Below are positions 18,266 to 29,675 of a stretch of 64,000 nucleotides of DNA, one piece after another. The position numbers were made by a program, and so were the translations under genes. This stretch comes from Sphingobacteriales bacterium JAD_PAG50586_3. GTDB taxonomy: Bacteria > Bacteroidota > Bacteroidia > CAMBQF01. The notes below the pieces were generated by a model, which saw only the letters and a list, made by a program, of their open reading frames with translations, was not told the DNA's origin and made no database searches. Where the stretch lies: contig CP096135.1 in NCBI GenBank assembly GCA_023213195.1, forward strand, positions 2,848,842 through 2,912,841. Direction: 5' to 3'. The first letter of the stretch is position 1. Each line of letters begins with the position of its first letter.

Positions 18266-21200
18266 ATGCAGTTAACCGACATTCTTAAAATTTACGCCCG
18301 GCAGCCCGCGGTGGCGGGTCTCATTGCGCCCATATCTCAAAATTTACAATCACGCATCAAGCTAAACAACATTAATGGCTCGTTAAAAGCCTTTGTTATG
18401 GCGGCTGTAGTAGAAAAAACACAGGGCAGCCATTTGGTTATTGTTAGCGATAGGGAAGAAGCCGCTTTTTTTCTTAATGATATTGAAAACCTGCTAGGCG
18501 ATAACAGTGCGCTATACTATCCGGCATCGTACAAAAAAGCGTACGATGTGGAGGATATAGATAACGCAAACGTACTGTTGCGTGCCGAAGCATTAAACAA
18601 GATTAACAACGCACCCAACCCGCTGATAATTGTAACATATCCAGAAGCACTGTTAGAGAAAGTAGTAACCCGCAGCCAGCTTACTACCAATACGTTAAAG
18701 GTTACAATAAACACCAAGCTTTCTATTGACTTTATTACCGACCTGCTTTTTGAATACAGCTTTGAACGGGTAGATTTTGTGTATGAACCCGGCCAGTTTT
18801 CTGTACGTGGCGGCATTGTAGATATTTTCTCATTCTCTAACAACCTGCCATACCGTGTTGAGTTTTTTGGCGATGATGTAGAGAGCATCCGCACCTTTAA
18901 TCCCGAAACGCAGCTATCGGTAGAGCCATTGGTTTCTATCAATATCATACCCAATATTCAGAATAGCCAGTTAATGCAAACGCGCGAAAGCTTTCTGAAT
19001 TATATACCTGCAGATACTACCATTTGGACAGATGGCTACACCAATGCGCTGAACGTTATAAAACAGGAATTTGTAAAGGCCGAGAAAATATACGCAGAGC
19101 TTAGTAAAACCATAAACCACGCTAAGCCTGACGAAATGTACCTTACCGCTAAGGAGTTTGAAACCCAAACCCAGGGCCGTAACATAGTAGAGTTTGGTAT
19201 TAACAACCATTTCCCGGCGGCACAAAAGGTAAACTTCAACTCATCGCCACAGCCGCATTTTAACAAGAACTTCGATTTGCTGGCCAAGCAAATGCTGGAG
19301 AATGCCGACCTGGGTTATAAGAACTACATACTGGCCGATACACCTAAACAGATAGAACGTATCTATGCCATTTTTGAAGATGGCAACCTGCGCCTGCGCT
19401 TAGCCAAGCAACTGGATAGGGTAGAAGTGCAAATTCCGTTTTCGCCCATATATACCGGCATACACGCGGGCTTTACCGACCACGACCAACGCATTGCCTG
19501 CTTTGCAGAGCATCAGATATTTGACCGTTACCAGCGCTTTAAACTTAAAAAGGTTTTCAAAAGGCAGAGTCTATTACCCTTAAAGACCTTTACGACCTTA
19601 AAAATGGCGACTTTGTAACCCATATAGATTATGGTGTAGGCCGCTTTTCGGGCCTTGAAAAGATTGAAGTAAACGGTAAAATGCAAGAGGCTATCCGCTT
19701 GGTTTACAAGGATAATGATATCCTCTATGCCAGCGTACACTCCCTTCATAAAATTGCCAAATACACCGGTAAAGAAGGCCACGAGCCTAAGCTTAATAAA
19801 CTGGGCTCGCCGGCATGGGCTGCCTTAAAGCATAAAACCAAAGCCAAGGTTAAGGATATTGCCAAAGACCTTATTAAGCTGTACGCAAAACGTAAAACAG
19901 AAAAGGGTTTCCAATTCTCTGCCGATACCTATATGCAAACAGAATTGGAGGCATCGTTTATATACGAAGATACCCCCGACCAGGTAAAATCTACCGCCGA
20001 TATTAAAAAGGATATGGAAAGTTCCAGTCCTATGGATAGGTTGGTGTGTGGCGATGTGGGCTTTGGTAAAACCGAAGTTGCCATACGTGCAGCTTTTAAA
20101 GCTGTGGTAGATGGCAAACAGGTAGCCGTATTGGTTCCAACAACCATTCTGGCTTACCAACATGCTAAAACATTTGCGGCCAGGTTAAAAGAATTCCCCT
20201 GCACGGTTGATTATATAAACCGTTTTAAAACAACGGCACAACAAAAAGAAACCCTGCAAAAGCTTGCTGATGGTAAGGTTGATATTATCATTGGTACGCA
20301 CCGCCTGCTAAGCAAAGACATTAAGTTTAAAGACTTAGGGTTGATGATTGTAGACGAGGAACAAAAGTTTGGCGTAGCGGCTAAAGAAAAGCTAAAAGCC
20401 ATGAAGGTGAACGTAGATACGCTTACCCTTACGGCAACGCCTATACCGCGCACCCTGCAATTCTCTATGATGGGTGCCAGGGATTTATCGGTTATCCGCA
20501 CCCCGCCACCCAACCGCTACCCGGTACAAACAGAAATACATTCGTTTAACGAAGAACTTATTCGCGATGCCGTTAGCTACGAACTATCGCGCGGCGGGCA
20601 GGTGTTTTTCATCAATAACCGTATAGAAAACATCCACGAAATAGCCAATAAAATTACCCGCTTAGTGCCCGAGGCTAAAGTAGCCATAGGCCACGGACAG
20701 ATGGATGGCGACAAGCTGGAAGATATTATGCTGGGCTTTATGGATGGGGCTTTTGATGTGTTGGTAGCTACTACTATTATAGAGAGCGGGTTGGATATAC
20801 CCAACGCAAACACCATCATTATAAATAATGCCCACATGTTTGGCCTTAGCGATTTGCACCAAATGCGGGGTAGGGTAGGACGAAGCAACAAAAAAGCGTT
20901 CTGCTACCTGCTTACCATGCCTATTATGCAGCTAACCGATGAAGCCCGCAAGCGCTTGCGTGCCCTGGAAGAATTCTCTGACTTGGGCAGCGGCTTTAAC
21001 ATTGCCATGAGGGATTTGGATATACGCGGTGCAGGTAACTTATTGGGCGGGGAGCAAAGTGGTTTTATATCTGATATTGGTTTTGAAACCTACACCCGTA
21101 TTCTTGACGAAGCTATACAGGAACTGAAAGAAGGCGAGTTTTACGAGGTATTCCACCAGGATGATAAACCTACCGAGGGAGATAACAACAGGCTTATTAC

Positions 21201-21657
21201 CTACATAAACGATTGTGCCATTGATACTGATTTGGAGATACTTATTCCCGATGAGTATGTAAACAGCACCGCCGAGCGTTTATCGCTATACAAAGACCTT
21301 GATAATACCAAGAACGAAGAGGAATTATTGTTGTTTGAAAAAGGACTGATAGACCGTTTTGGGCCTTACCCGCAGCCGGTAAAAGAGTTGTTAGATACTA
21401 TCCGCTTACGCCGCTTGGCTGTTGGTGCAGGTTTTGAGCGTTTGGTAATGAAGAGTGGTAAAATGATAGCTTACTTTATAAGCAAGCCAAACTCGCCCTA
21501 CTACCAAAGCCCTGTGTTTATGAAGATACTGCAATACATACAAACACACCCTACGGTTGGCACTATGAAACAGACTAACGATAAGCTAAGCCTGTCTATT
21601 GCCAACATTAAAAATGTGCAGCAGGCATTGGCTCTGGTAAATAAAATGATTGAATAG
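18266..21657 (+). CDS. mfd: Transcription-repair coupling factor Mfd, one frameshift
   Basis: About 1,130 residues. Mfd removes stalled RNA polymerase at lesions and recruits UvrA. The N-terminal UvrB-like region contains FEYSFERVDFVYEPGQFSVR and GGIVDIFSF. The frame breaks near 19547, where one G is missing before GFQKAESITLKDLYDL. Next come the RNA-polymerase-interacting domain (GDFVTHIDYGVGRFSGLEKI), Walker A (GDVGFGKTE), the DEEQ box (IVDEEQKFG), motif III (TATPIPRTL), motif VI (QMRGRVGRS) and the C-terminal D7 domain (LIDRFGPYP). The split does not remove any motif. Start ATG 18266. Confidence 0.96.
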
Positions 21658-21685
21658 AAGTAGAGCATTGTTTTGTAGGTTTCTA

Positions 21686-21693
21686 TATCTTTG
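21686..21693 (+). promoter_or_regulatory. -7 element upstream of the Ig-repeat protein gene
   Basis: TATCTTTG, a full match to TAnnTTTG, lies 18 bp before the ATG at 21712. The -33 element is not clear. Confidence 0.45.
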
Positions 21694-21711
21694 ATTAAAG
21701 AAAATAAACCT

Positions 21712-24458
21712 ATGCAAAGGATTACACTTTTTGCTCTATTCAATTTTTTTGCAATATCCATTTTTGCACAATCACCTCAAGCAGTTCAATCTTTCTATGT
21801 AGATTATAGCGTTGCCAATAGCGATGATTTGTTTACAAGACACCGATTTAACTCCGCTTATGTTACTGCAGATACAGCAGGGGGCTTGCTCCTGTAAACA
21901 CAGTAGCTGTAACTTTGGTAAATCCCCTGCCGGGCTATACAAATCCTTCAAATATTTCGGGTACTCAGGTTAGCAACCCATACTTTACCTATTGCCCGTT
22001 AACTATTGACACTATATACTTGAAATGTGCCCACGAAAATAACACGGGCACATATAATAAAATAAGGGTTGAAATTGTAACACTTGATAATAATTTAAAA
22101 CCTACCTCGACAGTATTATGGTCCAAAACAGATTCTGTAAATACTACTATATCTCCAGGAGGTAATTGGTCTGGGCCAAATGCTGTTGTAAAATTAAAAT
22201 GGCCGGTAGGTTACACTACTTCTTCCGGCCAAAAAGTAGGCATAAACATAAAATATATTGGCAGCAAAGCAGATACGTTTGCTGTTGTTGGAGGCTGTAT
22301 AAACAATGGCAGTGGTGGTGCTAATTTGCAAAGCCAATTCTCTACTTCTTGGGTAAGAATACCGCCATACATAACCGGCATAACTAAAAACACAAGCGTT
22401 GGGTATGGTTCTCCAATTGGGGCAAACGGTTGGTTCGAAGCTCAAAATTGGGCTGTAACAGCCTATGTATCTTATGATGCTTCAACACCTGTAGTTATTA
22501 CATCACAACCTGCAAACCTTGTTGTTTGCCCTAATACTGCTGGCACAATTGCTGTTACCGCAACCGGCCCAGGGCTTGCGTACCAATGGCAGGTTAACTC
22601 TGGCAGTGGAACTTTTACTAATATAACAAACTCTTCAACTTATTCAGGGGTGGCTACAGCTAACCTTACAATTATTAACGGTACACCCGGGTATTTGTAT
22701 AGGTGTATAATAACCAGCTCTGCTTGCACTGGCATAGTGTCAGATGTTGCAAGCTATGCTATCACTACCAATACTGCATTACTAACGCAACCTGAAAATA
22801 CTAGTGTGTGCCCGGGTCAGGATGCTGTTTTTTCTGTTGGTGCAACAGGTCCGGGATTAACATATCAATGGTATGTATTATTTAATTCGAATAACTATTT
22901 ACTATCAGGTTCTTCTGATTATAGTGGCCAAAATACAGCCAATCTTATTCTGCATAACGTAAATACAACAATGGACGGTTATAAATATAGTTGCTTGGTA
23001 ACAGGTACATGCGGAACTGTATTCTCTACAGAGGCTACTTTAGATGTACTTACACCCTCACAAATCACAACCCAACCTATTAATGCAAGTTCGTGTCCGG
23101 GATCAGACGCCTCATTTACCATCGTGTCAAACGGTGCACAGCAATGGCAGGTAAATACAGGTTCGGGGTTTGTAAATATTGTTAATTCTGGGCAATATAC
23201 CGGGGCTACTACAGCTACACTTACTGTAATAAATCCTACAATAGGTTATGAGGCGTATCAATATCGCTGTATTGTAAACAATGGTGTTTGCCCGCAAGTA
23301 ATCTCAAATAATGTTACAATAACCATTCAAACATCCACGGCCATTACACAACAACCAGTAACCACTGCTTTTTGCGATGATGACAATGGCTCATTTTCTA
23401 TAGTGGCCAGCGGTACTGCTCTAACATACCAATGGCAAGAAAATGCGGGTAGTGGTTTTACTAATTTAACAAATGGGTTTCCGTATTTTGGCGTTACAAC
23501 TGCAAACCTGTCTATTAACGACTTTATACCGGCTTACGAAGGTTATCAATACCGTTGCATTGTTACAAATGGTACATGCACACCAACAACTTCAAGTTCA
23601 GCTACTGTAAATATTAATCCACCTGCGGTTATTTCTTCTGGTCCTACTAATCATATTGTTAATATAGGAGGTAGCGCCACATTCGAAATCACAACTATAA
23701 CCCCAAGTGTTACATACCAATGGCAGGGACAGATAAATGGTGGTGGGTATGTTAACTTAAGCAACTCTTCAAATTATTCAGGTGTAAATACACCAACGCT
23801 ACTTGTTTCAAATATAAACGGATTGTTTGATGGGTATAGATACAGGTGCTACATAACCAATGGATTTTGTGCTGACACTTCTAATGATGGCACTTTAGTT
23901 ATTTGCTCTGTTGGCGTTTGGGATCAACCTGATAACATTGCAGTATCTCCGGGAGAGCAAACAGGTTTTAGTATTGATGCGCCAAGCGGGGTTGACTACC
24001 AATGGCAGGTAAATACCGGCGGTGGTTTTCAAAATATAACAAACAACGCAACATATTCCGGGGCTGATGAAAATGTGTTGGAAATAAATATCACCACAAC
24101 CCAAATGAACAACTATGCATACAGGTGTATAATAAGTAATAATACCTGTGCCGATACTTCGGATATTGCATACCTTTCTATTATTACTTCTGTAAAAGAA
24201 GATTTGTATAGTATCCGCATTTACCCAAACCCGGTTAAAAGTAACTTGCATATAATATTAGAAAATGTACCACAGGGTAAATTAGCATATTGCTTAACAG
24301 ATATTACCGGTCGAAAACTTTACACTGGTATAACCTTTGCAAATGGTAATGGCTATTATTGTTTAGATACCGGAAACCTGGCACAGGGTACTTACTTAAT
24401 AAATTTAACACTGCCAAACGGACAAAGTAAAACGCTTAAATTTTTAAAAGCAGAATAA
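21712..24458 (+). CDS. Large secreted Ig-like repeat protein with type IX sorting domain, one frameshift
   Basis: About 915 residues. MQRITLFALFNFFAISIFAQ is a signal peptide. One G is missing from a G run near 21882, which splits the first 60 residues from the rest. An N-terminal domain of about 200 residues is followed by six repeats of about 85 residues, each with a Cys near the start, a YQWQVNxGxGF motif and a YRCIIxxxxC end, as in Ig-like domains of Bacteroidota adhesins. The C-terminal 90 residues (IRIYPNPVKSNLHI, TGRKLYTG, LAQGTYLINL) form a type A type IX secretion sorting domain, so the protein should be cell-surface or released. Ligand unknown. Confidence 0.85.
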
Positions 24459-24505
24459 AAAAGCGTATATATAGAAATTTTTAGTCTGACGAATAACTTT
24501 TGCGC

Positions 24506-24513
24506 TATATTTG
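24506..24513 (+). promoter_or_regulatory. -7 promoter element of the histidine operon
   Basis: TATATTTG fits TAnnTTTG and lies 10 bp before the ATG of the his leader peptide, giving a 5' UTR of only a few bases. The -33 region is not clear. Confidence 0.5.
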
Positions 24514-24523
24514 CAGCCTTAAC

Positions 24524-24574
24524 ATGAACACTTTAGCAATCAATATGCATCACCACCATTACTTCTGCGCATAG
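24524..24574 (+). CDS. hisL: Histidine operon leader peptide
   Basis: A 16-residue ATG-to-TAG frame, MNTLAINMHHHHYFCA, with four consecutive His codons. It lies just after a promoter-like element and 88 bp before hisG, with a terminator hairpin between. This is the classic attenuation layout: ribosomes stall at the His codons when charged tRNA-His is scarce, which would favour read-through. Position, composition and hairpin together make the call strong, although the sequence is unlike the enterobacterial HisL. Confidence 0.9.
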   Translation: MNTLAINMHHHHYFCA

Positions 24575-24621
24575 CGGCGGGTAACGGTGTATTGTATATA
24601 AACAACTATAAAAATAATACA

Positions 24622-24652
24622 AAGCCCTGACCGCAACGTCAGGGCTTTTTTA
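24622..24652 (+). terminator. Attenuator terminator before hisG
   Basis: A perfect stem AAGCCCTGAC / GTCAGGGCTT with a 6-base loop and a T run, ending 11 bp before the hisG ATG. Together with the His-codon leader it forms a transcription attenuator. The competing antiterminator pairing cannot be settled by eye. Confidence 0.9.
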
Positions 24653-24662
24653 TTGTAAAAAA

Positions 24663-25519
24663 ATGAAGAAACTACGTATATCAATTCAAAAATCGGGGCG
24701 GCTTAACGAGGATTCTCTCAAGCTGATTAAGGAGTGCGACATTTCTATAGACAGCGGCAACGACCAGCTAAAGGTTACTGCGCGTAACTTTCCTATAGAG
24801 ATATTCTTTCTCCGCAATAGCGATATTCCGCAGTATATAGAAGACGGCGTAGCTGATATTGCCATTATTGGAGAGAACCTACTGATTGAAAAGCAGCACA
24901 ACGTAAAGGTTATCCGTAAGCTGGGCTTTAGCCGCTGCAAGGTATCGTTAGCGGTACCTAAAAATGTAGACTATAACGGTGTAGAGTATTTTAATGGCAA
25001 AAAGCTGGCAACATCGTACCCAAACACCTTGCAAAAATACCTAACAGAAAAAGGAGTAAGTGCCGAGATACACGAGATTTCAGGCTCTGTAGAAATTGCC
25101 CCAAACATTGGACTTTCTGATGGTATATGCGATATTGTAAGTACCGGTTCTACCTTGTTTAAAAATGGGCTAAAGGAGGTGGAAGTAATGCACCAGTCAG
25201 AAGCCGTTATTATTGCGGGCACTAATCTGGATGATGAAACGCAGGCTATTTTGGATAAGTTCTTGTTCCGCATAAACAGTGTATTAGCGGCACGTAACAA
25301 CAAGTATGTATTGCTTAATGCCCCTAACGATAAGCTAAACGATATTGTGCGCCTGTTGCCCGGCATGAAAAGCCCCACGGTTATGCCCTTACCGATAGCG
25401 GTTGGAGCAGCGTACATTCTGTAATGAGCGATCACGAGTTTTGGGAGAATATTGATGCGCTAAAGGCTGCCGGTGCGCAAGGCATTTTAATTGTACCAAT
25501 AGAAAAAATGGTGTTGTAA
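24663..25519 (+). CDS. hisG: ATP phosphoribosyltransferase (long form), one frameshift
   Basis: First step of histidine synthesis: ATP plus PRPP gives phosphoribosyl-ATP, inhibited by histidine. Corrected length is 285 residues. The catalytic domains show RISIQKSGRL and the PRPP-binding DIVSTGSTLFKNGL. The frame breaks near 25390, where one base is missing after VMPL. The other frame then gives DSGWSSVHSVMS and ends KAAGAQGILIVPIEKMVL, the ACT-like regulatory domain of the long, HisZ-independent form. The stop overlaps the hisD ATG (TAATG). Confidence 0.95.
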
Positions 25520-26805
25520 TGAAGGTTATAAAATACCCCAAACAGGCCCAGTTAAAGGCATTGTTAACCCGCCCACAACCAGACACCGATAAGGTGGAGA
25601 ATGCAATTAAAACCATTCTTACAAGCGTAAAGCAAAAGGGAGATAAAGCCTTGATTGATTATACCTATCAGTTTGATAACGTAAAGTTGACAAGCCTTAA
25701 GGTAAGCGCCAAAGAGCTTGCCGATGCTGAAAAGCAATTGCCCGCCAACTTGAAGAAAGCCATCAAAACGGCTCAGGCAAACATTAAAAAATTCCACAAG
25801 GCGCAGCAGCAAAAGCCTGTTAAAATAGAAACCACCAAAGGTGTTGTTTGCTGGCGCGAAAGCAGGCCGATAGAAAAGGTGGGTTTGTACATTCCCGGTG
25901 GTAGCGCGCCCTTATTTTCAACCGTGTTGATGTTGGCTACACCCGCCGCTATTGCAGGTTGTAAGCGTGTGGTATTATGCACCCCGGCTGATAAGGAAGG
26001 CAAAGTAAATCCCGCTATTTTATTCAGCGCACAGCTATGCGGCGTTACGGAAATATATAAAGTAGGCGGTGCGCAAGCCATTGCTGCCATGGCTTATGGA
26101 ACTGAAACTATAAAACCCGTAAACAAGATATTTGGGCCCGGTAACCGCTATGTAACCACTGCCAAGCAACTAGTGCAGAACGATGGAGTAGCTATCGATA
26201 TGCCTGCAGGTCCATCAGAAGTGATGGTGGTAGCCGATAATACTGCTATACCTGCTTTTGTTGCAGCCGATTTATTATCGCAAGCGGAACATGGTCCTGA
26301 TTCGCAGGTGGTGTTGGTTGCATTTAATGAATTATTTATTGAGGCTGTTCAGCAGGAAGTTATAGTTCAATTGGCCGCATTGCCAAGGCAGGATATAGCT
26401 ATCCAGGCATTAGAAAACTCTAAAATAATACTGGTAAAAACAGAACAGGATGCAATTCAGATAATCAATGAATATGCACCTGAGCACTTGATTTTGGCTG
26501 TTAAGAATGAGAATTATTTTGTGCAAAACACCATCAATGCGGGTTCTATATTTATAGGTAACTACACACCCGAAAGTGCCGGCGATTATGCCAGTGGTAC
26601 AAACCACACCCTGCCCACCAATGGCTATGCTAAGGTTTATGGTGGCGTATCGTTAGACTCGTTTGTAAAGAAAATAACCGTACAAAAAATATCAGCCCAA
26701 GGCATTAAAAACTTAGGTTCAACAATAGAAATTATGGCTGCTGCTGAAGGCTTAGATGCCCACAAAAATGCAGTAACTATCCGCTTAAACCAATTGAAAA
26801 AATGA
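25519..26805 (+). CDS. hisD: Histidinol dehydrogenase
   Basis: A 428-residue NAD- and Zn-dependent enzyme catalysing the last two steps to L-histidine. Visible motifs are VGLYIPGGSAPLFSTVLMLA, KIFGPGNRYVTTAKQLVQ, DMPAGPSEVMVVAD, LLSQAEHGPDSQ (zinc/catalytic region) and NHTLPTNGYAK. Translationally coupled to hisG (TAATG) and hisC (ATGA). Confidence 0.97.
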   Translation: MKVIKYPKQAQLKALLTRPQPDTDKVENAIKTILTSVKQKGDKALIDYTYQFDNVKLTSLKVSAKELADAEKQLPANLKKAIKTAQANIKKFHKAQQQKPVKIETTKGVVCWRESRPIEKVGLYIPGGSAPLFSTVLMLATPAAIAGCKRVVLCTPADKEGKVNPAILFSAQLCGVTEIYKVGGAQAIAAMAYGTETIKPVNKIFGPGNRYVTTAKQLVQNDGVAIDMPAGPSEVMVVADNTAIPAFVAADLLSQAEHGPDSQVVLVAFNELFIEAVQQEVIVQLAALPRQDIAIQALENSKIILVKTEQDAIQIINEYAPEHLILAVKNENYFVQNTINAGSIFIGNYTPESAGDYASGTNHTLPTNGYAKVYGGVSLDSFVKKITVQKISAQGIKNLGSTIEIMAAAEGLDAHKNAVTIRLNQLKK

Positions 26806-27845
26806 GAGAGATAGAAGAATTAGTCCGCCCCAATATAAAAGCGCTAAAGCCCTATTCATCAGCCCGCGATGAGTTTAAAGGCACCGCAACCGTGTTTTTA
26901 GATGCGAATGAAAACAGCTATGGCTCGCCACTATCAACGGCATACAACCGCTACCCCGACCCTTTGCAAATTGATTTGAAAGAGAAATTAAGCCGCATTA
27001 AAGGTGTTCCCGCAGGCAATATGTTTATTGGTAACGGCAGCGATGAGGCTATTGATATACTCTTCCGCATCTTCTGCGAACCGCGTGTAGATAACGTTAT
27101 TATTTGTCCGCCAACCTATGGCATGTACGAGGTAAGCGCCAATATCAATGATGTGGAAGTGCGTAAAATAAACCTTACGGCTAACTATCAATTAAACGGC
27201 GAAGCTATTTTGCAAGCTGCAGACAGCAATACAAAAATGTTGTTTATCTGCTCGCCCAACAACCCCACAGGCAATGCTATTAACGCTGCCGAAGTTGAAG
27301 CGCTGGTGCAACATTTTGATGGTATTGTGGTAATTGACGAGGCGTATATAAACTATTCAAAGCAGCCTTCATTTATCAATTTGCTAACTAAATACCCTAA
27401 CGTAGTTATCTTGCAAACTTTCTCAAAAGCATGGGGAATGGCCGCATTGCGAGTGGGTATGGCCTTTGCAGGCGATATTATAATCAAGTACTTTAACAAA
27501 GTTAAACCGCCGTATAATGTTAACCTAAGTAGCCAGCAACAGGCTATAGAGGCGTTGGATAATATTGAGTGGGTAAATACACAGATTAAAGAAACGGTAA
27601 GTGAACGCCAGCGTTTGGTAGATGCGTTGCGTGAGCTGACCATTGTAAATAAAATATACCCCAGCGATGCCAATTTTATTTTGGTAAAGGTGGTAGATGC
27701 TAAAGCCATTTATGACTATTTAGCGCAGCGCGGTATTGTAGTGCGCGACCGTAGCCGAGTTGAATTATGCGAAGGCTGCCTGCGTATAACCATTGGTACG
27801 CCTGAAGAAAACGATATTGTAATACAAACATTAGCCAAATACTAA
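26802..27845 (+). CDS. hisC: Histidinol-phosphate aminotransferase
   Basis: A 347-residue class I/II PLP enzyme. It shows [15 protein letters not shown], the SPNNPTGN motif, [10 protein letters not shown] and the PLP lysine in [16 protein letters not shown]. Its ATG overlaps the hisD stop; hisB starts 3 bp after its end. Confidence 0.97.
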   Translation: MREIEELVRPNIKALKPYSSARDEFKGTATVFLDANENSYGSPLSTAYNRYPDPLQIDLKEKLSRIKGVPAGNMFIGNGSDEAIDILFRIFCEPRVDNVIICPPTYGMYEVSANINDVEVRKINLTANYQLNGEAILQAADSNTKMLFICSPNNPTGNAINAAEVEALVQHFDGIVVIDEAYINYSKQPSFINLLTKYPNVVILQTFSKAWGMAALRVGMAFAGDIIIKYFNKVKPPYNVNLSSQQQAIEALDNIEWVNTQIKETVSERQRLVDALRELTIVNKIYPSDANFILVKVVDAKAIYDYLAQRGIVVRDRSRVELCEGCLRITIGTPEENDIVIQTLAKY

Positions 27846-27847
27846 GC

Positions 27848-28981
27848 ATGAAAAAAGTACTATTTATAGACCGTGACGGAACGTTAATTTACGAAACACC
27901 CGATGAGCAAATTGATGCCTTCAACAAGCTGCAATTTTTGCCCGGTGTGTTTAAAAACATGGGCCTGATTGCTAAGAATACTGACTATGTTTTGACGATG
28001 GTTACCAACCAGGATGGCTTGGGAACAGAGCGTTTTCCTGAAGATACGTTTTGGCCGGTTCATAATTTTATTCAGCAGGTATTTAAAAACGAAGGCGTTG
28101 AATTTGCTACAGAGCATATAGACCGGACTTTTCCTCATGATAATGCCCCAACACGTAAACCACGCACGGGTATGTTAATGCAGTACCTGAATGGTGAATA
28201 CGACTTAGCTAATTCGTTTGTAATTGGTGATAGGCTGACCGATGTAGAACTGGCTAAAAACCTGGGCTGCAAAGCTATATTTATCGACCATGGACATAAT
28301 ATGGGCATGGCAGAAGTGGCTGATAAAGTGGAAGAATTACAACAATACATTGCGCTTACCACCAATAACTGGGATGAGATATATGCTTTTTTGCGTAAGG
28401 AAAACCGCACAGCAACAGTAACACGAAAAACCAATGAAACGGATATTACTGTTACTATTGATTTAGACGGCAACGGAAAAGCCAGTATTGAAACAGGCTT
28501 GAACTTCTTTAACCACATGCTAGAGCAGATTGCCCGCCACTCGGGTATAGATTTAACCATTGTTGCCAAAGGCGATTTACATATAGACGAGCATCATACC
28601 ATAGAAGATACTGCTATTACCCTAGGCGAAGCTTTTGCCAAAGCGTTGGGTAGTAAAACGGGCATAGAGCGCTATGGCTTTTGCCTGCCTATGGATGATG
28701 CGCTCGCTCAGGTAGCCATTGACTTTGGGGGCCGCAACTGGATTGAGTGGCAGGCTGAATTTAAGCGCGAAAAAGTTGGCGATGTGCCAACGGAAATGTT
28801 CTTCCATTTCTTTAAATCGTTTAGTGATGCGGCTAAGTGCAACCTGAATATTAAGGCTGAAGGCGATAACGAACACCACAAAATAGAAGGCATCTTCAAG
28901 GCATTTGCCAAGGCTATTAAAATGGCCATTAAAAAGGATTATAACAGCAACGTATTGCCCAGCACTAAAGGTACTTTGTAA
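27848..28981 (+). CDS. hisB: Bifunctional histidinol-phosphatase / imidazoleglycerol-phosphate dehydratase
   Basis: A 377-residue fusion. The N-terminal HAD phosphatase (about 1-170) begins [11 protein letters not shown] and has [18 protein letters not shown]. The zinc-loop cysteines known from E. coli are replaced by [14 protein letters not shown], which from memory is usual in Bacteroidota. The C-terminal dehydratase (about 190-377) has [30 protein letters not shown] and the final [16 protein letters not shown]. The operon is interrupted after this gene by repeats and the GxxExxY gene. Confidence 0.96.
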   Translation: MKKVLFIDRDGTLIYETPDEQIDAFNKLQFLPGVFKNMGLIAKNTDYVLTMVTNQDGLGTERFPEDTFWPVHNFIQQVFKNEGVEFATEHIDRTFPHDNAPTRKPRTGMLMQYLNGEYDLANSFVIGDRLTDVELAKNLGCKAIFIDHGHNMGMAEVADKVEELQQYIALTTNNWDEIYAFLRKENRTATVTRKTNETDITVTIDLDGNGKASIETGLNFFNHMLEQIARHSGIDLTIVAKGDLHIDEHHTIEDTAITLGEAFAKALGSKTGIERYGFCLPMDDALAQVAIDFGGRNWIEWQAEFKREKVGDVPTEMFFHFFKSFSDAAKCNLNIKAEGDNEHHKIEGIFKAFAKAIKMAIKKDYNSNVLPSTKGTL

Positions 28982-28985
28982 GTTA

Positions 28986-29067
28986 ACCACATAGAAACAT
29001 AGGCACATAGAGATGAAAATAGAAGAAAATAGCGCAAATAACTATGTTTCTACTGTGCCTTTGTGGT
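28986..29067. repeat. CATAG-type palindromic element A
   Basis: An 82-bp element. The left arm is ACCACATAG plus two CATAG units at 8-bp spacing. The middle starts GATGAAAATAGAAGAAAATA. The right arm is CTATGTTTCTACTGTGCC followed by TTTGTGGT. It starts 5 bp after hisB. The right arm has small changes from the copy at 29567. Confidence 0.85.
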
Positions 29068-29093
29068 AAAAAAATAAACAATGAAAATTATTA

Positions 29094-29119
29094 ACCACAT
29101 AGAAACATAGATACATAGA
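29094..29119. repeat. CATAG-type left arm abutting the GxxExxY start codon
   Basis: ACCACATAG, then CATAG and CATAG units at 8-bp spacing, ending 1 bp before the ATG at 29121. No matching right arm occurs directly after the gene; the next arms belong to element C. It may serve as the 5' end of a gene-carrying version of the repeat. Confidence 0.8.
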
Positions 29120-29120
29120 A

Positions 29121-29537
29121 ATGAATATCACAAAGAAATATTTAGATAATCTAACCTATAAAATTATTGGCTGTGCTATTGAGGTTCATAAAGAGCTTGG
29201 GCCAGGTTTATTAGAGAGCGTTTACCAAAAATGTTTCCTGCAAGAATTAAAATCACACGGCTTAGGTTATCAATCGCAAATAATAATTCCGATTAATTAT
29301 AAAGAAATTGAGTTGGATTGTAGTTTAAGGCTTGATGTTTTGGTTGAAGGATTTATAGTTGTGGAATTAAAAGCCGTTGATTATATGATACCTATTTACG
29401 ATGCACAACTTTTAACATATATGAAGTTACTAGAGAAGCCAAAAGGTGTTTTGATAAATTTTAATTGTACCAACATATTTAAAGAAGGCCAAAAGACTTT
29501 GGTTAATACCATTTATGCGTCTTTGCCAAATGAATAA
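29121..29537 (+). CDS. GxxExxY family protein (PD-(D/E)XK nuclease-like) inserted in the his operon
   Basis: A 138-residue protein. The family signature GLLESVY spans residues 29-35 within KELGPGLLESVYQKCF. A PD-(D/E)XK-like core follows: Asp72 (RLDVLV) and Glu82-x-Lys84 (VVELKAVD). The biochemical role of this family is unknown to me; the motif suggests a DNA-acting nuclease. It lies between hisB and hisH on the same strand and has no link to histidine synthesis. It is bracketed on both sides by CATAG-type palindromes, with one arm touching its start codon. This suggests it arrived with, or acts on, these repeats. Confidence 0.85.
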   Translation: MNITKKYLDNLTYKIIGCAIEVHKELGPGLLESVYQKCFLQELKSHGLGYQSQIIIPINYKEIELDCSLRLDVLVEGFIVVELKAVDYMIPIYDAQLLTYMKLLEKPKGVLINFNCTNIFKEGQKTLVNTIYASLPNE

Positions 29538-29566
29538 CTAGATTAGAATAAAACAGTAAAATTTTA

Positions 29567-29647
29567 ACCACATAGAATCATAGGCACATAGAAATGAAAA
29601 TAGAAGAAAGTAGCGCGAATAACTATGTTTCTATGTGCCTATGTGGT
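29567..29647. repeat. CATAG-type palindromic element C
   Basis: An 81-bp element with a clean right arm (CTATGTTTCTATGTGCC then TATGTGGT) and a left arm ACCACATAGAATCATAGG. Its middle is nearly the same as that of element A (ATGAAAATAGAAGAAAGTAG). It begins 30 bp after the GxxExxY stop. Confidence 0.85.
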
Positions 29648-29675
29648 AATAATAAATAATAGCAATGAAAATTTA

